Assembly: GCF_000967655.1 (NCBI RefSeq) | Contig: NZ_JXYA01000020.1 | Coordinates: 1 to 64,000 of the forward strand | Direction of reading: 5' to 3' | Origin: Pseudoalteromonas rubra | GTDB taxonomy: Bacteria > Pseudomonadota > Gammaproteobacteria > Enterobacterales > Alteromonadaceae | Length of the DNA stretch: 64,000 nt | In this document: piece after piece, positions 57,508 through 64,000 of the stretch | Position numbering within the stretch: the stretch's first letter is position 1 | How the letters are laid out: every line of letters begins with the position of its first letter | The notes under the pieces: generated by a model | Database searches by the model: none | The model's input: the letters and a program-made list of their open reading frames with translations, nothing else | What the model was told of the DNA's origin: nothing | Program-made: the position numbers and the translations under genes

Positions 57508-58439
57508 TAGATTCGAATAACAATTTTGCCCCGGACATGCTCCGTTTCTGAGCGAGCATGAGCTTGTGCGATTTGAGCAAAGGGCATTTCAACAATCTCG
57601 GGAAGTTTAATCTCGCCACTGTCAATTAAGGTGCCGATGTGTGCAAGCTGATCACCATCTGGCATGACCAACACCCGTTCATGGGCGAAGCGATATCGGC
57701 TGGGTAACGCGTGCGTCTTCAGCGTTGAAATGTACAGGCCGGATGCGTTTAGCGCATCATATATCCCCGGCGCATCGTTATCGACAACATCAAACACCAC
57801 ATCAAACTGTCCCAACGCTTTTAGATAATCAGGGGTGCGATAGTCTGCCACCTGATCTGCGCCCAGTGCGCGCAGGTAATCATGATTGGCGGCCGATGCA
57901 ACCGCACTCACGCGCGCCCCCTGGCGCTTTGCAAATTGCACAGCAAAACTGCCAACTCCACCACTGGCACCATGGATCAAGACCTTTGTACCCGGCCCAA
58001 TCTCTGCCAGCTGATGCATTGCCTGCCAGGCCGTAAGCGCAGTCAGCGGCACTGAGGCGGCCTCGGCAAAACTCAAAGAGCGCGGTTTTTTTGCCACCAG
58101 CGCGGCATTCACGCTGATGTATTGCGCATAAGCCCCGTCCCTGCTCAAATCGCCAAAGGCATAAACAGGGCTGCCAATTTGTAAGCCACTCACCTGCTTG
58201 CCCATTTGCACGACCCTGCCTGCCACATCCCAGCCCAAGATCAAAGGCAATTGATGCAGCCCCTCTGCTGCTAACCAGCCTTCCCGCACTTTCCAGTCAA
58301 CCGGATTAACACTGGTACAGACCACCTCAATCAAGACATCATCTTCAGCGACATGGGGTAATGGTACTTGCTCTTCAAGCAATACCTGCCGATTGCCATA
58401 GGTATGAATTCGAAGGGCCTGCATTGTTGTACTGTTCAT
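57507..58439 (-). CDS. NAD(P)H:quinone-oxidoreductase-like medium-chain dehydrogenase
   Basis: MDR-superfamily enzyme of 310 aa with a GroES-like N-terminal half (VEVVCTSVNPVDWKVREG, about 35-52) and a Rossmann half with the NADP-binding IHGASGGVGSFAVQFAKRQG (about 154-173). The zinc-ligand residues of alcohol dehydrogenases are absent, as in QOR-type reductases. The likely substrates are quinones or enones. I use the ATG at 58439, six bases after AGGAG, rather than the adjoining ATG at 58442. Divergent from luxR, with a 14-bp palindrome between them. The stop codon is part of the MITE-like repeat end. Confidence 0.85.
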   Translation of the reverse strand: MNSTTMQALRIHTYGNRQVLLEEQVPLPHVAEDDVLIEVVCTSVNPVDWKVREGWLAAEGLHQLPLILGWDVAGRVVQMGKQVSGLQIGSPVYAFGDLSRDGAYAQYISVNAALVAKKPRSLSFAEAASVPLTALTAWQAMHQLAEIGPGTKVLIHGASGGVGSFAVQFAKRQGARVSAVASAANHDYLRALGADQVADYRTPDYLKALGQFDVVFDVVDNDAPGIYDALNASGLYISTLKTHALPSRYRFAHERVLVMPDGDQLAHIGTLIDSGEIKLPEIVEMPFAQIAQAHARSETEHVRGKIVIRI

Positions 58440-58503
58440 CATTTTCTCCTGATTAGATAGCGTGCTTCAACCCCTGCTATGCTAGTGCCTTTACCCGGTT
58501 TTA

Positions 58504-58517
58504 CACCTGTACAGGTG
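58504..58517. promoter_or_regulatory. Perfect 14-bp palindrome CACCTGTACAGGTG
   Basis: Located 65-78 bp before the oxidoreductase start and 208 bp before the divergent luxR gene. The half-site ACCTGT matches LuxR-family lux-box halves, though here they abut without the usual central spacer. It could be the operator of the neighbouring LuxR or of another dimeric regulator. Confidence 0.5.
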
Positions 58518-58724
58518 GTCAGGTCATGGCGCAGAGAAGCTTGATAAGCCGGTTAAAGGGTCCGATTTACGCCAAACCAGACCAAAACAAAGAGGCGTCA
58601 TACTCCTACTCTTTGCGCGCGACTATAATTGAGAGAAATTAAGCTTTAAAAATAAACACTTGACTAACCATATCCCGATAATAATATCGTTACTCATAAT
58701 GGAAAATAACTGTGCTGCATTGCT

Positions 58725-59462
58725 ATGATTAACAAGGATAAACTGTTCCAGACACTGGATTTTATTGACAGCTGTGTAAAATCAGATAATGACGGTCATT
58801 CAGTCCATCTACTGTTTAATAAACTGGATAAAATTATTCCCATCAAAAGCGCCATTTTAGCCATTGATATACATGAGCAATTTCAACTTACCAGTCCCTC
58901 GCAACTATTTACCTACAATTTAAATAGTGAGTGGCAACAGCTCCACTTTCAGCGTAAGTTCTATCAACAAGATCCGGTCCTTAACGCAGCCTCACACAGC
59001 AGCCGGGTCATCGACTGGCAAAGTGCCTTTCAGTTCTCACCTGCCAAACAGCCTTATTCCAGTGACTTTCAGCTGCTATCTCAGAAATATGTGGGCAGTC
59101 ACGGCCTGTCGGTTGTGGTCAATAATCACAGTGGCTCTACCTTGTTGTCGCTTGCGACACAAGCTATGCCAGACCAAGATGGTGAACAGCTCCTCTCATA
59201 TATTGCGCCACATTTTCATGAGTTATTTTCACGCGATGGCGAAAATACCCGACGCAAAATGGGAATGCCGCAATTATCCGCTCGCGAGCTTGAAGTATTA
59301 AAATGGGCAAAGGAAGGCAAAGCCAACGGCGATATTGCGCAGATCCTCAGTATATCTGAGCGCACCATCAAATTTCATTTATCGAATATATTTACCAAGT
59401 TCAATGTGATTAACCGTACTCAGGCCATCGCCAAAGCCATGCACTTTGGTATTATTCAGTAG
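58725..59462 (+). CDS. LuxR-family regulator with autoinducer-binding domain (orphan)
   Basis: This 245-aa protein has an N-terminal autoinducer-binding-like domain (about 15-165) and a C-terminal LuxR HTH (about 180-240: LSARELEVLKWAKEGKANGD, then SERTIKFHLSNIFTKFNV). Aligned by spacing to LuxR/TraR, the ligand-pocket residues are W70, D83, P84, W98 and G127, all conserved, but the position of the canonical Tyr61 is His74. No luxI-type synthase is in the window, so it is a LuxR solo. DNA-binding residues look intact. It is divergent from a quinone-reductase-like gene that may be its target. Confidence 0.87.
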   Translation: MINKDKLFQTLDFIDSCVKSDNDGHSVHLLFNKLDKIIPIKSAILAIDIHEQFQLTSPSQLFTYNLNSEWQQLHFQRKFYQQDPVLNAASHSSRVIDWQSAFQFSPAKQPYSSDFQLLSQKYVGSHGLSVVVNNHSGSTLLSLATQAMPDQDGEQLLSYIAPHFHELFSRDGENTRRKMGMPQLSARELEVLKWAKEGKANGDIAQILSISERTIKFHLSNIFTKFNVINRTQAIAKAMHFGIIQ

Positions 59463-59815
59463 CTTAAAATGCCCCCAGTAATAGCCCGGCCTCTTAGTCA
59501 TAACCTCTGAATAAAACGCTAGTTTTTAGCACGATACCTGCCGATGCCCCCGGACAATGAAGAAGCGACTATATTCGGCTGTGCAACTCTATGTTCTCGC
59601 TGGGCGTATTGTGAAATAAGCGCGCATGATCATGTCACCATGCTAGGTTATGTCGCGAAAGATATGTGGAGAGACGTAAAAAAAGGGTAAGCACCATCTG
59701 CATAGTGTGATGAGACACCAAAAAAGTAGCTCAGACTTGGCAGAATGCTAAAACAGGCTAAACGCAGGCAATAAAAAACCCGGCCTGAGCCGGGTTTTTC
59801 GAATCTAAAAGCGAA
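59463..59815. other. Spacer between luxR and rpmG
   Basis: 353 bp with no gene on either strand that I can support. It holds the rpmG terminator at 59774-59799. The only other features are short T- and A-rich runs and no recognisable regulatory motif. Confidence 0.6.
59774..59799 (-). terminator. Rho-independent terminator of rpmB-rpmG
   Basis: AAAAACCCGGC-CTGA-GCCGGGTTTTT is a perfect 11-bp stem with a 4-nt loop and T runs on both strands, 16 bp past the rpmG stop codon. Confidence 0.92.
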
Positions 59816-59971
59816 TTACTTGATTTTCGCTTCTTTGAAGATCACGTGCTTACGTACTTTAGGATCGTACTTTTTGATCTCCATTTTTTCAGGCATGTTA
59901 CGCTTGTTCTTGTCGGTAGTGTAGAAATAACCAGTACCAGCAGTAGAAACTAGACGGATCTTATCACGCAT
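59816..59971 (-). CDS. rpmG: 50S ribosomal protein L33
   Basis: This 51-aa basic protein begins [19 protein letters not shown] and ends [14 protein letters not shown], a clear L33 of the zinc-free (C-minus) type because it has no cysteine pairs. The ATG at 59971 has GGAG six bases upstream (AAGGAGCTTAAATC). It lies 12 bp after rpmB and shares its operon, as in most gammaproteobacteria. Confidence 0.97.
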   Translation of the reverse strand: MRDKIRLVSTAGTGYFYTTDKNKRNMPEKMEIKKYDPKVRKHVIFKEAKIK

Positions 59972-59983
59972 GATTTAAGCTCC

Positions 59984-60220
59984 TTATACTTTTTCGCCGC
60001 GAGCACGGATATCAGTCAATACCGCGTCGATGCCTTTTTTATCGATGATACGCATACCTTTAGTAGTAGTGCGTAGAGTAACAAAGCGCTTTTCGCTTTC
60101 AACCCAGAAACGGTGTGTTTGCAGGTTAGGTAGGAAACGACGCTTAGTTGCGTTGCGCGCGTGTGAACGGTTGTTACCAACAACCGGGCGCTTACCTGTA
60201 ACTTGACAGACTTTAGACAT
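59984..60220 (-). CDS. rpmB: 50S ribosomal protein L28
   Basis: This 78-aa protein has the typical L28 start [20 protein letters not shown] (residues 1-20) and the [15 protein letters not shown] segment (about 49-63). It contains a single cysteine, so it is the zinc-free form. It is the first gene of the rpmB-rpmG operon, with its promoter in the 278-bp gap before radC. Confidence 0.98.
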   Translation of the reverse strand: MSKVCQVTGKRPVVGNNRSHARNATKRRFLPNLQTHRFWVESEKRFVTLRTTTKGMRIIDKKGIDAVLTDIRARGEKV

Positions 60221-60498
60221 GTCTATATATCTCCAATAACTTCGCTCGAGCTTAACTTCCCCTTAGGCCTTCAAACTGCTTGCCCTGGGTAAAATCAAAG
60301 GGCGCTCTTTATACAGTATTTACAGGCAGAGTTCAAGGATCTGATGATATCCTAATCAGCTCATGGGTAAATTTGATAGCGGCCAATTATAATGATCCAT
60401 GGCCGCTTAGGAAAGTAAAAACTGCATTTAAATTAAACTATTTTTAATTTATGCTAGGAAAGCGCCCTGAAACACGCCATATCCGGGCCAATCCCCTG

Positions 60499-61173
60499 CT
60501 ACAACAGCCCCCTTTGGGCAAATGAAAGGCAACAACTCCCCGCCACAATTAAGTGATCAAGTACCTGAATATCTACCAATGCGAGGGCGCGCTGCAATTT
60601 ATTGGTGATCAGCTTGTCTGCTTCACTGGGTTCAGCCACCCCCGAAGGGTGGTTGTGGGCAAAGATCAAGGCGGCCGCATTGTATTTTAGTGCCGCTTTT
60701 ACCACTTCTCTGGGATACACACTGGCGGCATTAATTGTGCCCGAAAACAGCACCTCATCTCGGATCAGGCGATTCTGGTTATCTAAAAACAGCGCCATAA
60801 ACACCTCATGGTGCAATCCCTTGAGCTGAATTTTCAGATAGTCACTGACCGCCTGAGGCGAGCCAAACTGCGCATCGCGAACCATGTCTTCCAGCAAATA
60901 GCGGCGGCTCAGCTCCAGTACCGCCTGTAACTGCACGTACTTGGCTTCACCCACCCCTTTAAACTGACAAAACTCGCCGCACGACACATTCATCAAAGCC
61001 TGTAACGAGCCACTTTGCTCAATCAGCGACTGAGCCAGCTCTATGGCATTCATACCTGCCACCCCGGTACGTAAAAAAATAGCCAGTAGTTCGGCATCAC
61101 TGAGCGCACTGGCGCCACTGGTTAACAGGCGCTCTCTCGGGCGCTGTGCTTTGGGCATGGCCAATAGTTGCAT
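60499..61173 (-). CDS. radC: RadC-family JAB/MPN-domain protein
   Basis: This 224-aa protein has an N-terminal helix-hairpin-helix-like region (about 20-90) and a C-terminal RadC/JAMM domain with HNHPSGVAEPSEAD (about 172-185), the zinc-binding motif of JAB metalloproteins. The historical name suggests DNA repair, but a direct repair role is doubtful and the biochemical function is unknown. I chose the ATG at 61173, which has AAGGAGG eight bases upstream. An in-frame ATG at 61203 lies before that site. It is divergent from coaBC, the usual arrangement in this group. Confidence 0.93.
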   Translation of the reverse strand: MQLLAMPKAQRPRERLLTSGASALSDAELLAIFLRTGVAGMNAIELAQSLIEQSGSLQALMNVSCGEFCQFKGVGEAKYVQLQAVLELSRRYLLEDMVRDAQFGSPQAVSDYLKIQLKGLHHEVFMALFLDNQNRLIRDEVLFSGTINAASVYPREVVKAALKYNAAALIFAHNHPSGVAEPSEADKLITNKLQRALALVDIQVLDHLIVAGSCCLSFAQRGLL

Positions 61174-61303
61174 GTTTGCATCCTCCTTGTGGGCATTCAT
61201 CACGTCACTGTGATTCTCTGAGTGTAGTCACCGGGCAGAATAATTCAAAACCCGGGGTAGGCTATGCTATCTTAGCGCTAGTTTTTATTTGCAGGGGCCG
61301 AGC

Positions 61304-62503
61304 ATGAGCCAAACACACAAGCGTATTCTTCTGGGGATCAGCGGTGGGATCGCCGCCTATAAATGTGCCGAACTGGTACGACGGTTAAAAGAGCAACATT
61401 GTGAAGTCAAAGTGGTGATGACTGAATCGGCTAAGCAGTTTATTACCCCATTGACCATGCAGGCAGTATCGGGCGAGCCCGTTGCTGACTCTCTACTCGA
61501 CCCGGCTGCCGAAGCCGCTATGGGCCATATCGAGCTGGCAAAGTGGGCTGACCTGGTTTTAGTGGCTCCGGCCAGCAGCAATATCATCGCCAAGATGGCC
61601 GCAGGTATCGCCGACGATCTGCTTACTACCTTATTGCTGGCAACGCCGGCCAAAGTGGCCATAGCACCGGCCATGAATCAGCAAATGTATGCACACCCGG
61701 CAACCCAGGCCAACCTCAGCACACTGGCAAACCGGGAAGTGGCTGTCTGGGGACCCGGTCAGGGCGAGCAGGCTTGTGGCGATGTGGGTAAAGGCCGCAT
61801 GTTGGAGCCACATGAGCTGGTCGCGCTGGCACTGGATGCACTGACACCCGAAGCCCCGCTGCTGGCGGGTAAAACCGTCACTATCACTGCGGGCCCCACG
61901 CGCGAGGCACTCGATCCGGTGCGCTATATCAGTAACCACAGCTCAGGAAAAATGGGTTACGCACTGGCAGAAGCTGCGCTTGCATTGGGCGCTCATGTTC
62001 ATCTTATCTCCGGCCCGGTCACGCTCACGCCACCACCAGGTTGTGAAGTACATGCGGTGAGCAGTGCGCTCGATATGCATCAGGCAGCCATGAAATTAGC
62101 ACCTAATTCAGATGTGTTCATAGGCTGCGCGGCCGTGGCGGATTACCGCGCCGCAGACATCGCCGAACAAAAAATCAAAAAGCAGGGCGATGAGATGACC
62201 CTGACGCTGGTGAAAAACCCGGATATCATCGCCGACGTTGCCGCGCTGACCGCGCAGCGCCCTTACACAGTGGGGTTTGCCGCTGAAACCCAGGATGTCG
62301 CGCAATATGCGCAAGGCAAATTGAAAAACAAAGGGTTAGATATGATCTGCGCCAACGATGTCAGTCAGGCCGGGATAGGCTTTAATGCTAATGATAACGC
62401 ACTGACCCTGTTTTGGGACAATGCGCAACAATCTTTACCCCTGGCAAGCAAGTCAGAGTTAGCGCTTACTGTCGTCAAAGCAATTGCCGGTAAACTTAAT
62501 TAA
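61304..62503 (+). CDS. coaBC: Bifunctional PPC synthetase/decarboxylase CoaBC (Dfp)
   Basis: FMN enzyme of 399 aa for two steps of coenzyme A synthesis. The N-terminal CoaC domain (about 1-185) has [10 protein letters not shown] and APAMNQQMY (about 122-130). The C-terminal CoaB domain (about 190-399) has [20 protein letters not shown] and the CTP-binding region KNPDIIADV. The start is the ATG at 61304, six bases after AGGGG. A TTG at 61289 is less likely. dut, which often follows in related species, is absent before slmA here. Confidence 0.96.
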   Translation: MSQTHKRILLGISGGIAAYKCAELVRRLKEQHCEVKVVMTESAKQFITPLTMQAVSGEPVADSLLDPAAEAAMGHIELAKWADLVLVAPASSNIIAKMAAGIADDLLTTLLLATPAKVAIAPAMNQQMYAHPATQANLSTLANREVAVWGPGQGEQACGDVGKGRMLEPHELVALALDALTPEAPLLAGKTVTITAGPTREALDPVRYISNHSSGKMGYALAEAALALGAHVHLISGPVTLTPPPGCEVHAVSSALDMHQAAMKLAPNSDVFIGCAAVADYRAADIAEQKIKKQGDEMTLTLVKNPDIIADVAALTAQRPYTVGFAAETQDVAQYAQGKLKNKGLDMICANDVSQAGIGFNANDNALTLFWDNAQQSLPLASKSELALTVVKAIAGKLN

Positions 62504-62567
62504 GTTCATGTTAAAAGACTGGAAAGAAGCTGAATAAAGCATTAACATGGCCAAATAATTGAGTTTT

Positions 62568-62621
62568 GGGCTCCGCAGTTAGTCGTTCAGGTGAGCATAA
62601 CGACCAGCGTGCATGGAGCCC
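62568..62621 (+). repeat. Nested inverted repeat between coaBC and slmA
   Basis: GGGCTCC (62568-62574) pairs with GGAGCCC (62615-62621), and inside it GTCGTT (62582-62587) pairs with AACGAC (62599-62604). No T run follows, so it is not a standard terminator. It lies in the 156-bp spacer at the place where dut is found in E. coli. Confidence 0.5.
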
Positions 62622-62659
62622 GCTCCTACTAAAATAATGATAATGATAAAGGAAACCTC

Positions 62660-63250
62660 ATGCCAGCGACTAAACGCAGTAATCGCAAAGAGCAAATACT
62701 TCAATCCCTTGCGCAGATGCTTGAAACCAGTCCAGGGCAGCGTATTACCACCGCCAAGCTGGCAACTGAAGTCGGCGTCTCTGAAGCCGCACTATATCGC
62801 CACTTTCCCAGTAAGGCACGGATGTTTGAAGGCCTGATTGAGTTTATAGAAGATACCTTGCTGTCGCGCATCAATTTGATCCTGGAAAACGAAAAAGAAA
62901 CGCAAAGCCGTATCTACAATATTCTGATGCTGTTACTGACCTTCTCAGAAAAGAATCCAGGGATCACCCGCATCCTGACCGGTGATGCACTGCAGGGTGA
63001 GCAGGAGCGACTGCGCGAGCGTGTACAAGGTCTGTTTGAGAAACTCGAAACCCAGTTTAAACAAGTGCTGCGAGAGCGCAAACTGCGTGAAGGGAAGACC
63101 TTTGCCAGTGATGAAGCCGCTTTAGCAAACTTTTTCCTCGCGTATGTTGAAGGTAAAATGAACCAGTTTGTACGCAGCGACTTTAAAGCCAAGCCGGCGG
63201 CCAACTTCGCCAGCCACTGGCAAGAGCTACAGCGTATCTGGCTGGCCTAG
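62660..63250 (+). CDS. slmA: Nucleoid occlusion factor SlmA
   Basis: TetR-family protein of 196 aa that binds chromosomal sites and blocks FtsZ assembly over the nucleoid. The N-terminal [23 protein letters not shown] (about 29-48) and the C-terminal dimer domain match E. coli SlmA in length and pattern ([26 protein letters not shown]). It is located downstream of coaBC as in E. coli but without dut. AAAGGAAACCTC precedes the ATG with good spacing. It is functionally linked to the ftsZ gene in this window. Confidence 0.96.
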   Translation: MPATKRSNRKEQILQSLAQMLETSPGQRITTAKLATEVGVSEAALYRHFPSKARMFEGLIEFIEDTLLSRINLILENEKETQSRIYNILMLLLTFSEKNPGITRILTGDALQGEQERLRERVQGLFEKLETQFKQVLRERKLREGKTFASDEAALANFFLAYVEGKMNQFVRSDFKAKPAANFASHWQELQRIWLA

Positions 63251-63376
63251 CAACAAGCAGGCGGACCCGCTCCGCCTGATTTTATCCAGTTTTTCCTAAT
63301 ACCCAACGCAGTACAGTTTAGTCTCTCAGATAAAAGTGTTACAAAGTTACAACTCCTATCGAACAAGAAACATATT

Positions 63377-64000
63377 ATGACGTTTGCCAAATCTTTACTC
63401 ACGGCCGCCCTGTTTTGCACATCCGCCCTCGCCGCTAAACCCAGCCTGGAATTTAACGATGTATTTGACTTTAAATATGCCCAGGGTCGGGTCCTGTCAG
63501 AAGACGGACGCTTTGTTGCCCTGAGTGCGCAGCCTTACCGGGGAGACAGCACGGGCCAGCTGTATAACCTCAGCACCCAGAAATTGATAGCCAGTGTAGA
63601 GCGCGGCACCAAAGCCCAACTCAACCGGGCAGCCAACTGGGCCGCCTTTACTCAGGTGCCGAGCCTGCTGACATCAGAAACCACAGACAAAAAAGCCCGT
63701 AAAGAGCTCAAGCGCGCTCTGGTTTTGGTGAATACACAAACGGGTGAACAGCGCACCTTTGAAGCCGTCAAGGATTATCAACTCAGCGACGATGGTCGCT
63801 GGCTGGCCTATCGGCAGGATGTTGAAGCCAGTAAATCAGACAAAGCCGAGAGTAAGGGCGACGCTGCCATTCCAGCCGATAAGAAAGACAAAGCATATCC
63901 ACTGGTCATTGTAGACTTAACCTCTGACCAACAACACAAGTTTGAACAGGTTGGCCGTTACGCACTGAGCCCGGCGGAATATGGCGTGCTAATGAGCACG
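63377..64000 (+). CDS. Exported S9-like (prolyl oligopeptidase family) peptidase, N-terminal part
   Basis: The reading frame is open from the ATG at 63377 to the right edge, giving the first 208 residues of a larger protein. A signal peptide (MTFAKSLLTAALFCTSALAA) is followed by beta-propeller-like repeats, each with a D/S-G-R-W/F turn (SEDGRFVALSAQ near 40-51, SDDGRWLAYRQD near 138-149). This is the pattern of the propeller domain of S9 peptidases such as acylaminoacyl peptidase. A charged insertion (KSDKAESKGD and following) interrupts the propeller. The catalytic domain is outside the window, so the family is inferred from the N-terminal half only. Confidence 0.65.
   Translation, partial: MTFAKSLLTAALFCTSALAAKPSLEFNDVFDFKYAQGRVLSEDGRFVALSAQPYRGDSTGQLYNLSTQKLIASVERGTKAQLNRAANWAAFTQVPSLLTSETTDKKARKELKRALVLVNTQTGEQRTFEAVKDYQLSDDGRWLAYRQDVEASKSDKAESKGDAAIPADKKDKAYPLVIVDLTSDQQHKFEQVGRYALSPAEYGVLMST

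Noticed and set aside
57338-57520. 60-codon ORF inside the MITE-like element
   Set aside because: Non-coding repeat sequence. The frame spans both inverted-repeat ends and lacks a ribosome site.

Overview
The window looks like chromosomal DNA of a marine gammaproteobacterium of the Alteromonadales, most like Pseudoalteromonas. This rests on protein character and gene order (complete dcw cluster followed by lpxC, secA-mutT, radC/coaBC/slmA, rpmB-rpmG), on an outer-membrane GH20 hexosaminidase beside a NagP-type GlcNAc permease, and on a short inverted-repeat element with Pseudoalteromonas-like ends. The genus is inferred from reading, not from a search.

Positions 1-17,833 hold a surface polysaccharide locus, all on the minus strand. 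Transcription order is a six-SLBB export protein, a Wzz-like co-polymerase, a polyprenyl-phosphate sugar transferase, a Wzx flippase, a GT52 (sialyltransferase-family) enzyme, an EpsG-like Wzy polymerase, a GT4 and a GT2 glycosyltransferase. After a 916-bp gene-free gap come seven tightly packed genes that match the GDP-sugar route to CMP-legionaminic acid (legB, legC, legG, legI, legH, ptmE, legF). The most economical reading is a Wzy-dependent O-antigen or capsule carrying a legionaminic-type nonulosonic acid. The wzx-GT52-wzy stretch is visibly more AT-rich than its surroundings.

Positions 17,949-27,200 hold a DUF481 outer-membrane protein, an MscS channel, tRNA-His(GTG), a cryptic frameshifted RiPP-like precursor peptide, the nagP/GH20 pair (each preceded by a near-identical LacI-type palindrome), an M13 metallopeptidase lipoprotein and mutT.

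Positions 27,234-48,595 hold secA, a divergent dciA, lpxC, and the dcw cluster read mraZ-rsmH-ftsL-ftsI-murE-murF-mraY-murD-ftsW-murG-murC-ddlB-ftsQ-ftsA-ftsZ, with frequent ATGA-type overlaps. A four-box MraZ operator sits before mraZ, and an oppositely oriented box pair lies further upstream, towards the next gene.

Positions 49,000-64,000 hold a membrane PAS-GGDEF-EAL protein that may use an ATT start, a lipoprotein alkaline phosphatase, an NhaP-type antiporter, manganese pyrophosphatase, an EamA exporter, a zinc-free quinone-oxidoreductase-like enzyme whose stop codon abuts a MITE-like repeat, an orphan LuxR regulator with a non-canonical ligand pocket, rpmG/rpmB, radC, coaBC, slmA, and the start of an S9-type peptidase running off the right edge.

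The least expected item is the split small ORF at 19,992-20,142. Its two halves together resemble a leader plus Cys/Ser/Thr core of a ribosomal natural-product precursor, broken by one extra base. No CRISPR array, complete insertion sequence, prophage or rRNA gene was seen.
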